Source: Sporomusa malonica
Lineage (GTDB): Bacteria; Bacillota; Negativicutes; Sporomusales; Sporomusaceae
DNA: 64,000 nucleotides
Assembly: GCF_900176355.1 (NCBI RefSeq)
Contig: NZ_FWXI01000014.1
Span: 1 to 64,000 of the forward strand
Direction of reading: 5' to 3'
The position numbers and the translations under genes are program-made. Under the pieces are notes generated by a model. That model saw only the letters and a program-made list of their open reading frames with translations. It made no database searches and was not told the DNA's origin. Shown here piece after piece: positions 24,907 through 33,134 of the stretch; position 1 is the first letter of the stretch; every line of letters starts with the position of its first letter.

Positions 24907-25329
24907 TTATCCTAATGGCAATGAGCGGTGTGCAAGTCCTACCGCTACTTCATTAAGATTTAGCACGCCGACGCCGAAATAAACAGCTACACAAAGGTGC
25001 TCACCATAACGGGCGATGCCGATCTTACCTCCGACATTAAGACCTACTGCTTTAGCTGCAATCTGCTCTAAAGCACCACGCACTGCTCCTGCAACTGCGC
25101 CCTCACCAATGTGATTGGCAGGTACTAAATTTTGACGTTGGGCAGCAACAACAGCACGTTCAATTATTTTTTTTACTGAGGGAATAAATTCGCCACCGAA
25201 ATCTACAGCTACTGCCTGCATGTTTTGTCTAGCAAGCTGTTGGCGGGTATCTTGCTCATCCTGCCTGGTTTCACTGATGGCCATTCGCAGCGCGGCTCGT
25301 CCAACATCGATGCTGGAAATTTCATTCAT
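24907..25329 (-). CDS. hutP: HutP family RNA-binding antiterminator
   Basis: 140 aa matching HutP along its length: S-S-I-D-V-G-R-A-A-L-R-M-A-I at the N terminus, P-A-N-H-I-G-E-G-A-V-A-G-A-V in the middle (metal and His ligand region) and N-V-G-G-K-I-G-I-A-R-Y-G-E-H plus G-L-A-H-R-S-L at the end. HutP hexamers bind L-histidine and Mg2+, then UAG-rich RNA, and prevent transcription termination in histidine-use operons. ATG at 25329 follows a GGAGA ribosome site; the frame is open further upstream but without a site. Second gene of an operon with a symporter, not with hut enzymes. Confidence 0.88.
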   Translation of the reverse strand: MNEISSIDVGRAALRMAISETRQDEQDTRQQLARQNMQAVAVDFGGEFIPSVKKIIERAVVAAQRQNLVPANHIGEGAVAGAVRGALEQIAAKAVGLNVGGKIGIARYGEHLCVAVYFGVGVLNLNEVAVGLAHRSLPLG

Positions 25330-25342
25330 ATTTAATCTCCTG

Positions 25343-26761
25343 TTATTGTCTAACAATTTGAGCGACTGGTTCAGGGGCGATGATCCTTTGAGGATCAATC
25401 ACTGAGACGGCCAGGAATGTAACCATACATACAAGCCATTCAAGATAAATGGGGTGAGCAAATACTCTTACTTCTGGAACCAACTGCCAAGCCAACAAAG
25501 CCAACATTCCGGCAAGGGTTGTGTAAAAGGCGGAATTCCGCCGGCATAACCCGGGCGCAAAGATGGTGAATAAAAACACAAGAGTAAAAGCAGTAGTCAG
25601 GCTTAATCCGAGCAGCAAGGTTTTCAAAATTCCTACTGCATTAAAGGCCAGCCATAATGTGATAAATCCTAGTGCTAAAATTGTTGTACGGTTGATAATA
25701 ACATATTTGCTATCGGCAACTCCTGGATTTACAAAACGTTTATAGATATCTTGTGCAAACAGGGTGCCTGCACCAAGCAGCAATGTGCAAGCTGTAGATA
25801 CATCAGCAGCCCATAAGGCGGCAAGTGTTACTCCAGAGATGATGGGATCAAGCGCCATGATGATCTTAGGCAGTGCCATAGTCGCCTTCACGTCAGGATA
25901 AGCAACCTTAGCAGCCAAGCCCATTATGGCACAGAGAAAGCCAATCGGAAAAATCAGGATGGCACCCCAGATAAAACCATGTTTGGATGCTTTGGCACTA
26001 ACGGCGCCGCAGGCGATTTGAACAGGCCCTTGAGCCGTTATACTCTGGGTAATCATAACAGCAAACCAGCCAACAATAGTAGCCAGACCAAGTCCGCCAA
26101 TTGGACCAAACCAATCAGTGCCTGGAGGTAAGTTAGCTGCTAAGGTGGGTAATCCGCCCTGCTGACTTACCGTTATTATGGTTCCAGTAATGACTCCTAT
26201 ATATATTAGTGCAACGCTGACAATATTAGATAAACCAGAAGACCAGAGACCACCTATCAGGGTTATTCCAACGAAAACAACAGCGCTGGTAACCATACCG
26301 CCATTAAAAGAGAATACCTCAGGTAGCATGGAAGACAAAATTGCCCCGCCAGCCAGATACTGCAGTGACGTTATGACCAATTGTATTGTGATTAAGCCGA
26401 TAACACTAATGACACGGCCCTTCTTATCATAGTATCGCTCAAATAATTCAGGAATGGTGGTACAGTTCATTTCACGATATTTACCGGCTGCCAATACACC
26501 CATTACCAGTGCCCCGGCCGCCCATGCTCCGTTATACCAACCAGCCGCAATTCCCGCCGAGAAGGCGTTTTCGGCAACGCCGATAGTTGATGCGGCTCCA
26601 ACAGCCAAGCCGGCCACATTTGCGGCTACTAGCAGGGTATTCATCTGACGTCCGCCGAATAAAAAGTTAATACTTCCGCCCGCCGCTTTCCGCTTAGCAT
26701 AGAGGCTAATTCCAAAGAGCAGAGCAATATACAAGACTACGATTCCAAATTGAATTGACAT
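25343..26761 (-). CDS. Sodium:solute symporter (SSS family)
   Basis: 472 aa with about 13 membrane helices. It has the SSS core A-A-N-V-A-G-L-A-V-G-A-A-S-T-I-G near the start and a sodium-site region A-A-D-V-S-T-A in a late helix. Members take up proline, pantothenate, sugars or other solutes with Na+. The following gene, 13 bp away, encodes HutP, so histidine or a related imidazole compound is a reasonable guess for the cargo, but this is inference from context. Confidence 0.88.
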   Translation of the reverse strand: MSIQFGIVVLYIALLFGISLYAKRKAAGGSINFLFGGRQMNTLLVAANVAGLAVGAASTIGVAENAFSAGIAAGWYNGAWAAGALVMGVLAAGKYREMNCTTIPELFERYYDKKGRVISVIGLITIQLVITSLQYLAGGAILSSMLPEVFSFNGGMVTSAVVFVGITLIGGLWSSGLSNIVSVALIYIGVITGTIITVSQQGGLPTLAANLPPGTDWFGPIGGLGLATIVGWFAVMITQSITAQGPVQIACGAVSAKASKHGFIWGAILIFPIGFLCAIMGLAAKVAYPDVKATMALPKIIMALDPIISGVTLAALWAADVSTACTLLLGAGTLFAQDIYKRFVNPGVADSKYVIINRTTILALGFITLWLAFNAVGILKTLLLGLSLTTAFTLVFLFTIFAPGLCRRNSAFYTTLAGMLALLAWQLVPEVRVFAHPIYLEWLVCMVTFLAVSVIDPQRIIAPEPVAQIVRQ

Positions 26762-26917
26762 TAACCATCCTACCTTTCTACACTACCAACTGGCTATGGC
26801 CGGCTAATCATTACTCACCCGCTTTCAAAGGCTCCTACAATCCTGCCATCCTACAAAACCGGTCCAAAGCTGCTATTCTACAATTTTAATGGTAAACAAC
26901 TCACCAAATAATGTCAA
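26762..26917 (-). promoter_or_regulatory. Promoter and UAG-rich leader of the symporter-hutP operon
   Basis: On the minus strand, TTGACA (26912-26917) and TACCAT (26889-26894), 17 bp apart, place the start near 26882. The leader of about 120 nt down to the ATG at 26761 contains nine UAG trinucleotides, about four to five times the chance number. Several are paired closely (UAG-N2-UAG twice). UAG is the HutP recognition triplet. No classical terminator was seen in the leader, so control may act on translation or on a weak terminator. Confidence 0.55.
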
Positions 26918-27226
26918 TGGTGATATATGTAAAACACTTTAATACCAGCTATTATATTATTTCGTAAAATAGTATTTCCAGGAGTAATTTATTCACTACG
27001 GTCGAAATGAGGAATAAATTGTCGAGAAATAGCGAAAATTACAACATCAAAAAAATGAAGACAAACGGAGCGATAAGGCAAAATAGGGCAATTTGCTAAA
27101 GAACTATATATATAAATCAAGTATTTACCGTTTCATGACAGACAGGGCACCTACATGTACAAAAACAAGTTGGACAGCCATGGTTGAAAAATAGTAAAAT
27201 GAAGATAATCTTCGGAAAAGTAATAG
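26918..27226. other. AT-rich intergenic stretch between divergent genes
   Basis: No gene was found. Contains a small GAAGA-TAA-TCTTC hairpin (27201-27213). The part from about 27120 must hold the promoter for the RNA that ends at, or reads through, the terminator at 27227. No known riboswitch class could be assigned. Confidence 0.4.
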
Positions 27227-27250
27227 AGACCAGCTATCTGGTCTTTTTTT
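27227..27250 (+). terminator. Intrinsic terminator in the leader of the GGDEF gene
   Basis: AGACCAG-CTAT-CTGGTCT stem followed by seven T, 41 bp before the likely ATG of the downstream gene. As no gene ends upstream on this strand, it looks like a premature terminator in a leader. Confidence 0.75.
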
Positions 27251-27291
27251 AATTTAGATTCCTTTTATATATGAAGAATAAGGTAGGAACT

Positions 27292-28407
27292 ATGAAAGAA
27301 GTATTTGAAATATCTCTGTGGACTTTCACTATTCAGTTGCTTGAAAATTTGTGTGTGCTATTTACGTTAATTACGCTATTCTCACAATATGCGCAGCTGC
27401 GGTTGGAGATTAACTTAGACAGAAAAGAAATTAATTGGGCTGGTATATTAATGTTTGCTTTATTGTCAGCATTTACAATGGGAATCCCTATCCAGAGTTC
27501 ACCCGAAGGAGTCATATTTGATCTTAGGCTTGCGGTTGTTATTCTTGGAAGCTTATATCTGGGTCTGCGGGATGGTGCTATCCTTGCAATATTGACCATT
27601 ATTATCCGATGTGTAGTTGGTGGGAGCGGCTGGATTTTGTGGGCTATCCCTGCTTTGTTGTATGGGCCGGTAGCGTATTACATTATTCTTCACTCAAAAA
27701 AACGTTATTTGGGGCTTGTGTTGGCCTCCACAATAGGGACATTTATCTACCTGCTAACATTGGCTGCTCTTTCTTGGCATTATGATTGGTTTCAGTCGAT
27801 TTCACCGTATACTGCGTGGTCAAACTTCAAGGTATTGGCAGTGTCTAAATTTTTATGCAATGCATTGGCGGTTCTCCTGCTTGACCGGGCCTTATTTAAG
27901 ATCGTCGCGATGCAAAAACAGTTTACCAATCTTACATTTCTAGCTAACACAGATGATATGACAGGGCTAGCCAATCATCGGAGATTTCAAGAGCTTCTAA
28001 CTAACACATTACAGGATGCAGCTCAAAATCCTGTCTCGGTTTTAATGATGGATGTTGATTATTTTAAGATTTATAACGATACCTTCGGTCATCAGGCAGG
28101 GGACGTGGCACTTAAAAAGGTTGCATTGGCGATCAAGAAATGTGTTCGAGATTCTGATATAGTCGGGCGGTATGGCGGTGAAGAATTTATCGTGGTGCTG
28201 CCTAAGACGAAACCCTCCGAGGCATTTGAGATTGCCGAGCGAATAAGAACCTCTGTTCAAGAGACCCAATTTTTAGGCCGGCAAGTAACGGTTTCCATTG
28301 GCGTGACAACTTGCTCAGAGGCGGATAAGAGCAAAGAGAATATCATTGAAGAGGCGGACACGGCTCTTTATTGGGCAAAAAATCTAGGGAGAAATTGCGT
28401 TCACTAA
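27292..28407 (+). CDS. Membrane-bound diguanylate cyclase (5TM receptor-GGDEF)
   Basis: 371 aa. The first half has about six membrane helices resembling the 5TMR-LYT sensor module. The C-terminal GGDEF domain has L-A-N-H-R, the M-D-V-D-Y-F-K metal site, active-site R-Y-G-G-E-E-F and the inhibitory R-D-S-D I-site five residues before it, so product inhibition is expected. It makes cyclic di-GMP from two GTP. ATG at 27292 with AAGG 9 nt upstream is preferred over ATG 27271, which has no ribosome site. The terminator just upstream suggests regulated read-through. Confidence 0.9.
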   Translation: MKEVFEISLWTFTIQLLENLCVLFTLITLFSQYAQLRLEINLDRKEINWAGILMFALLSAFTMGIPIQSSPEGVIFDLRLAVVILGSLYLGLRDGAILAILTIIIRCVVGGSGWILWAIPALLYGPVAYYIILHSKKRYLGLVLASTIGTFIYLLTLAALSWHYDWFQSISPYTAWSNFKVLAVSKFLCNALAVLLLDRALFKIVAMQKQFTNLTFLANTDDMTGLANHRRFQELLTNTLQDAAQNPVSVLMMDVDYFKIYNDTFGHQAGDVALKKVALAIKKCVRDSDIVGRYGGEEFIVVLPKTKPSEAFEIAERIRTSVQETQFLGRQVTVSIGVTTCSEADKSKENIIEEADTALYWAKNLGRNCVH

Positions 28408-28476
28408 AAAACATGAAGGATATCAGCTCAATATGTGGAAATATATCTCAAAAGCGCAAATTGTGAGGTATGCCTT

Positions 28477-29085
28477 ATGGGAATTCTGCAGAAAAAGCTA
28501 ATTATTGTTATTATGCTGGCATGTGGGATATTGGCCTATAGCTTTCACGGTTTTTGGCAAAAAAGTTCAGATAATCAGGAGATGGCCGCAGAATCACTTC
28601 CACCAGGCAATGCGGCAGTTGTCAGCACCGCTAACAACGGAACCAGCAACGAAGTTGTAGTGTATGTCAGTGGTGGCGTTAATAAGCCAGGTGTGTATAA
28701 GTTTGCTCACGGCAGTCGGGTAGTCGATGCTGTGACTATGGCTGGCGGTTTTGCGCCAGGCGCAGATGCTGCTAGAATTAATCTGGCAATGCAGCTAAAA
28801 GATGAAATGCAAGTCAATGTCCCTTTTTCAGCTGTTCCAGTAAGCACGACTTCGGGCATGCCAGCCGTCAGTAATGCTGGCAGTAATATTGGTGATCGGA
28901 TAAATATAAATACCGGATCAAAGGCAGATCTTGATAAGCTGCCTGGTATTGGGCCGGCGTTGGCTGACCGGATTATTGAATACCGCACAGCTAATGGGCC
29001 ATTTAAAGATCCTACTGATATCAGAAAAGTACCTGGAATTGGTGAATCTAAATATAATCAATTTAAAGATAAAATAACGCTATAG
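28477..29085 (+). CDS. comEA: Competence protein ComEA
   Basis: 202 aa. One N-terminal membrane anchor (about 7-24), a linker, an SLBB domain (V-V-V-Y-V-S-G-G-V-N-K-P-G-V-Y, about 55-110), then a C-terminal helix-hairpin-helix pair (I-N-I-N-T-G-S-K-A-D-L-D-K-L-P-G-I-G-P-A, repeated K-V-P-G-I-G). It binds double-stranded DNA outside the membrane and hands it to ComEC. ATG at 28477 with a GAGG site is preferred; an upstream in-frame ATG (28435) would add a non-hydrophobic tail. Two bp from comEC. Confidence 0.9.
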   Translation: MGILQKKLIIVIMLACGILAYSFHGFWQKSSDNQEMAAESLPPGNAAVVSTANNGTSNEVVVYVSGGVNKPGVYKFAHGSRVVDAVTMAGGFAPGADAARINLAMQLKDEMQVNVPFSAVPVSTTSGMPAVSNAGSNIGDRININTGSKADLDKLPGIGPALADRIIEYRTANGPFKDPTDIRKVPGIGESKYNQFKDKITL

Positions 29086-29087
29086 CC

Positions 29088-31475
29088 ATGGAGGAGCTAA
29101 ACAATATCGTCATATTTGCCTGTGCTGCTTTTGCCGCAGGCATATGGCTAGCTGGGGTATATAGCTGGCATATTCCTCTTCTTACTATCATAGCTCTCTT
29201 GCTGCTAATAATTGCGTTATGGCGTGCCAATACCAACTGTCGACATAGTTTTTGGCCGGTAATCGGCTTGTTTTTTGTTGCTGGGATGATTTATTACAGC
29301 CAGGATACTACAGTGCGTGCCGGCGATATCAGTCATTATGCAGGACAGACCGTCAGTATTGAAGGAGTTGTTGATACTGTTCCAGAGATAACTGGGGTTG
29401 ATGAGTATACGAAGCAAGTAAGATATGTGGTGCAAGTCGAAAAAGTCAAACCTGAACAGGAAGGTATCGCAGTACGTGCCAGTGGCAAAGTTCGGTTAAG
29501 TGCCCAATACAAGGACAAAAAAATTAAACCTGCAGCCTATGGCGAGAGAATAGTCGTTTATGGGAAGGTACTGGAATTACATGGTTATAATAATCCAGGC
29601 CAGATAGACATGACAGTCGCTCTCAAACGGCAGAATATCATGGCCCGTATGTCCGCACAAGGGCAGGCCATTAAAGTTATCTCAGTTTCCAATACATATT
29701 CCTGGCGGGTGGCGCTTGCTGGCTGGCAAGATGGAATTGTTAAGGCGTTACAAAAGGTTATGCCTGTAAATGATGCTGCTATTTTAACAGCTGTGCTCTT
29801 TGGCGGCTATGAGGGTATAAATAAAAACGTGATTGATGATTTTGCGACAACAGGCTTAATTCACATTTTGTCTGTGTCAGGTGCGCATATCGCCCTGGTA
29901 GCAGGTCTGATAAGATGGTTCGGCAGCCGTTTGAGGCTGGGTTCTTTGGCAACTATTAGTATAGCTGCTCTGACGATTATTCTGTATGCGGTCATGAGCG
30001 GGCTTACACCGCCGGTAATACGCTCGGCTATTATGGGGTTAATTAGCCTGATGGCCGTAATACTTGGCCGAGAAAACTATGCTCCTGCTGCTTTAGCGAT
30101 TACGGCTTTGGGCATGCTTGTCTATCAGCCGCTGCTATTATATGATATCAGTTTTCAATTGTCCTTTGGAGCAACAGCAGGTCTGGTATTTTTATACCAG
30201 CGAACAGTAGACTATCTGGCTCGGTTTCCAGCCTGGATAGCAGGACCGTTAGCCGTGACTTTGAGTGCACAGCTTGGTGTGCTGCCGCTGATAGCCTGGT
30301 ATTTTAATAATTTCCCGGTTATCTCTTTTGCTGCCAACATCATTATCCTACCTGTTGTCGAACTGGTCATAATACTTGGTTTGGCCGGAGTTATTATCTA
30401 CACCATTGTTCCGGCTGTTGGAAACATAATATTTGTGATTAGCAGTCTCTTGATAGGTCTTGTTATGATGCTTACAGCGCTATTGGCTTCGGTGCCTTAC
30501 AGTTCTATGTATATACCATCAGTAGGGATAACAGGCAGTGCCGCTTATTATTTTGTGCTAGCCTGGGTATATGGCTGGCGCCCGCTTCATATGCCAGGGC
30601 CTGGTCAGTTGGTTGAAAAGTGGCCAAGAGCATGCTCGTTTACTGTATTTCTATTTATAGGAATATTTTTAGCCATTACATGGTATCCAAGACCGTTGAC
30701 CGTACACTTTATTGATGTAGGACAGGGGGATGCCACGCTGGTAATCACACCACGTGGCAAGGGCGTTCTTGTAGATACTGGCGGTAGCTTTGGCAGTTCA
30801 AATTTTGATATTGGGGAGCGGGTAGTCGCTCCCTATCTTAAACACTATGGCGTGACTGCTGTTGATTATCTAATTTTGACTCATGGACATCAGGATCACG
30901 CTGGTGGGGCAGCCGGTGTTGCCGGCGATATTAGGATTAATAAAGTTATGCTGGCGCGGGAAGAGCACTCACCGGCAGTACAAGCGCTGCTTCGCACTAA
31001 ACCGGCAATCGCCGTTATTCCGGCATACACCGGGCAGAGTTTTCAGCTTGACGGCGTAGTATTTCGTTTAGAGCAGGCTGTCGGTGATAGTGAAACTAGC
31101 CGCCGCGGAGCTAACGGTAATGAAGTATCCAGTGTAATTAGGGTAAGCTATGGACAGCATAGTTTTTTGATTACCGGAGATCTGGAAGCACAGGGAGAAG
31201 CAATGCTGCTTGCCAAAGGTGTACCTCCCTGTACTGTGCTGAAAGTGGGGCACCACGGTGCCAAAACCTCGACCACGGTACCTTTTCTACAAACTATTTC
31301 TCCTAAGTTTGCCGTTATTTCTGTCGGCTATGGTAACCGGTTTGGGCATCCGCATTCAGATACGATAAAACGGCTTGCAGAAATGAACACATTAGTATAT
31401 CGTACAGATAAACAAGGGGCCATCGTTTTCAAATCAGACGGCAAAAATATTGAAGTTAATACTTATATAAAGTAG
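29088..31475 (+). CDS. comEC: DNA internalization channel ComEC/Rec2
   Basis: 795 aa. N-terminal membrane helices and an OB-fold-like soluble region (DUF4131), a central Competence domain with many helices (H-I-L-S-V-S-G-A-H motif), and a C-terminal metallo-beta-lactamase domain (H-F-I-D-V-G-Q-G-D, T-H-G-H-Q-D-H-A-G-G, K-V-G-H-H-G). ComEC is the membrane pore that imports one DNA strand; the MBL domain is proposed to degrade the other. No frameshift is seen, so transformation genes appear intact. Confidence 0.95.
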   Translation: MEELNNIVIFACAAFAAGIWLAGVYSWHIPLLTIIALLLLIIALWRANTNCRHSFWPVIGLFFVAGMIYYSQDTTVRAGDISHYAGQTVSIEGVVDTVPEITGVDEYTKQVRYVVQVEKVKPEQEGIAVRASGKVRLSAQYKDKKIKPAAYGERIVVYGKVLELHGYNNPGQIDMTVALKRQNIMARMSAQGQAIKVISVSNTYSWRVALAGWQDGIVKALQKVMPVNDAAILTAVLFGGYEGINKNVIDDFATTGLIHILSVSGAHIALVAGLIRWFGSRLRLGSLATISIAALTIILYAVMSGLTPPVIRSAIMGLISLMAVILGRENYAPAALAITALGMLVYQPLLLYDISFQLSFGATAGLVFLYQRTVDYLARFPAWIAGPLAVTLSAQLGVLPLIAWYFNNFPVISFAANIIILPVVELVIILGLAGVIIYTIVPAVGNIIFVISSLLIGLVMMLTALLASVPYSSMYIPSVGITGSAAYYFVLAWVYGWRPLHMPGPGQLVEKWPRACSFTVFLFIGIFLAITWYPRPLTVHFIDVGQGDATLVITPRGKGVLVDTGGSFGSSNFDIGERVVAPYLKHYGVTAVDYLILTHGHQDHAGGAAGVAGDIRINKVMLAREEHSPAVQALLRTKPAIAVIPAYTGQSFQLDGVVFRLEQAVGDSETSRRGANGNEVSSVIRVSYGQHSFLITGDLEAQGEAMLLAKGVPPCTVLKVGHHGAKTSTTVPFLQTISPKFAVISVGYGNRFGHPHSDTIKRLAEMNTLVYRTDKQGAIVFKSDGKNIEVNTYIK

Positions 31476-31478
31476 ACT

Positions 31479-31595
31479 TAGCTTCAGGTGGGGTTTTAAC
31501 CCCATCTGAAGGTTAGTCGCCCTTATCCAGGGACTTAGCCGCTCTTAACTCCCACTTGTAGAAGATGGGAGTCTTAGAGCGGGTTAGTCATCGGA
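31479..31595. repeat. Three-hairpin repeat element between comEC and holA
   Basis: Three hairpins in about 110 bp. HP1 (31482-31511) has a 14-bp stem and a TT loop. HP2 (31516-31533) is short. HP3 (31541-31580) has a 14-15 bp stem. The octamer GGTTAGTC occurs at 31511-31518 and again at 31582-31589. The layout resembles ends of IS200/IS605-type elements or REP-like palindromes, but no transposase is present. HP1 may also terminate comEC. Confidence 0.5.
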
Positions 31596-31621
31596 TAAAT
31601 AATGAATAAGAATGGTGAGCT

Positions 31622-32662
31622 ATGGATTACAAAGCAGTACTTACTGCCATCAAGCAGAATAAATTTGCTCCGGTATACCTCCTGTATGGAGAGGAAACCT
31701 ATCACATACGCCAGGTTGAGCAAGCCCTTGTTAACGGGGTGGTAGCTCCTGAAGACAGAGATATGAACCTTATTGTTTTTGAGTCTGACCCGCGTCTGGA
31801 GGAACTGATAAATACAATTGAAACAATACCATTTCTGGGCGGGAAAAACCTAGTTATTGTTCGTAGTACAGCGCTGTTTAGTGCCGGACGCAAGGGTGGG
31901 GGCGATGAGGTTCAGGACAAGGTTGATCCTGCGACCGAGCGGTTAATTAGTTTATTTAGCAATATGCCTTCCTACAGTCATGTTGTGTTTATTACACCCG
32001 ATAAGCCGGACAAACGCCGCAAGGTCTATAAGGCTCTTGAGAAGAACGGTGTAGTTTTGGAAGCCGCGCCGTTAAAAGGCAAAGATGTGCGGGGGTGGCT
32101 GACAGATCGTCTTACTGAGCTGAAAATTAAAATGACTCCTGATGCACAGGAGCATTTGCTGGCGGCGGTCAGCATGATGCCGCAGGTTTCTCTTGATTTT
32201 ATGAATAACGAGCTGGAAAAAGTAATCTTATATACAGCAGACAAATCACTGATTACTCGCCAGGATTTACTGCAAATTCTATCAGCTGTTCCTGAGGTTT
32301 CCATATTTACGATGGTGGAAGCGTTAAGCCAAAGACAAACTTCGCAGGCTATTGCGCTGCTGCGGGAAGAACTGACTGCAGGCGAGCATCCGGTCAGAAT
32401 CCTGGCGCTCTTAGCCCGGCAAGTCAGACAACTATGGCAGGTTAAAGAACTGCTAAATAAGGGTTATGGCAGTCGCGAAGTAGCCGAGTTTTTAAAAGTG
32501 CCTGGTTTTATTGGTGAAAAGCTGGCAAAACAAAGCCGCGGTTTTAATGATGCTAAACTAAAACAAGCTATGCTTAGCCTAGCGGCAGCTGACCGGGACT
32601 TAAAATCAGGTCGGACCGGACCAGTGGTGCTGGAAAAAATAATTATTGAACTGTGCGAGTAA
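31622..32662 (+). CDS. holA: DNA polymerase III subunit delta
   Basis: 346 aa. The N-terminal clamp-loader fold starts with P-V-Y-L-L-Y-G-E-E, the delta-subunit version of the degenerate Walker region, followed by E-T-I-P-F-L-G-G-K-N-L-V-I-V and the C-terminal collar (G-P-V-V-L-E-K-I-I-I-E-L). Delta opens the beta clamp in the replicative clamp loader. Position after comEC and before rpsT (opposite strand) is the common Firmicutes order. Confidence 0.94.
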   Translation: MDYKAVLTAIKQNKFAPVYLLYGEETYHIRQVEQALVNGVVAPEDRDMNLIVFESDPRLEELINTIETIPFLGGKNLVIVRSTALFSAGRKGGGDEVQDKVDPATERLISLFSNMPSYSHVVFITPDKPDKRRKVYKALEKNGVVLEAAPLKGKDVRGWLTDRLTELKIKMTPDAQEHLLAAVSMMPQVSLDFMNNELEKVILYTADKSLITRQDLLQILSAVPEVSIFTMVEALSQRQTSQAIALLREELTAGEHPVRILALLARQVRQLWQVKELLNKGYGSREVAEFLKVPGFIGEKLAKQSRGFNDAKLKQAMLSLAAADRDLKSGRTGPVVLEKIIIELCE

Positions 32663-32670
32663 TCGCAATA

Positions 32671-32706
32671 AAAAAACCTGTTCACTTTTATAGTGAACAG
32701 GTTTTT
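32671..32706. terminator. Bidirectional terminator between holA and rpsT
   Basis: A 14-bp stem AAAAACCTGTTCAC.../...GTGAACAGGTTTTT; the A-tract and T-tract serve both convergent genes. Confidence 0.85.
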
Positions 32707-32710
32707 GCAA

Positions 32711-32992
32711 TTATTGAGCTTGTTGAGTGGCATTTGCTCTACGAGCTAGGCGGGACTTCTTACGGGCTGCGGCATTTTTATGAATAACGCCCTTGGCGGC
32801 AGCTTTGTCAATAACGCTTGCGGCATTAGTCAGGAGGGTCTTGGCCTCATCTGCTTTACCGGCATGTGCAGCTTCCTCCACCTTACGGATAGAAGTCTTG
32901 ATTGTTGATCTCACCGAATAATTGCGGGCACGCCGTTCAGCGTCAGTTTTTACGCTACGCTCAGATGCTTTAATATTTGGCAAGTATTTCAC
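32711..32992 (-). CDS. rpsT: Small ribosomal subunit protein bS20
   Basis: 93 aa, rich in Ala, Lys and Arg. It matches S20: P-N-I-K-A-S-E-R-S-V-K-T-D, R-N-Y-S-V-R-S-T-I-K-T, G-V-I-H-K-N-A-A-A-R-K-K-S-R-L. Binds 16S rRNA in the lower body of the 30S subunit. The start follows GGAGGTG. Transcribed on its own, opposite to the flanking genes, as usual in Firmicutes. Confidence 0.96.
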   Translation of the reverse strand: MKYLPNIKASERSVKTDAERRARNYSVRSTIKTSIRKVEEAAHAGKADEAKTLLTNAASVIDKAAAKGVIHKNAAARKKSRLARRANATQQAQ

Positions 32993-33017
32993 CTCCTTAT
33001 GTATATATTACTGAGCT

Positions 33018-33046
33018 ATTTTAGCATGAACTACAGGAAAAAGCAA
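33018..33046 (-). promoter_or_regulatory. Sigma-A promoter of rpsT
   Basis: On the minus strand, TTGCTT (33041-33046), 17 bp, TAAAAT (33018-33023), about 20 bp before the start region of the mRNA. Confidence 0.6.
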
Positions 33047-33068
33047 GCAATAAAGTAAAACTAGGTTC

Positions 33069-33098
33069 GTATAACCGCCTTTTTTTCCGGATAAGATA
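33069..33098 (+). promoter_or_regulatory. Sigma-F-like forespore promoter of gpr
   Basis: GTATA (33069-33073), 15 bp, GGATAAGATA (33089-33098). This fits the sigma-F consensus GYATA and GGNNANANTR at all but one fixed position. In Bacillus gpr is transcribed by sigma-F and sigma-G, so the context supports the call. Confidence 0.6.
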
Positions 33099-33134
33099 GG
33101 TCTGAAGCATTTTGGGAGAAAAGGAGAGAATTTG

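Noticed and set aside
27140..27190. GEMM (c-di-GMP) riboswitch before the GGDEF gene
   Set aside because: Only short AGGGCA and GGACAGCC pieces resemble it; the tetraloop, GCAAAGCC and closing stem are missing.
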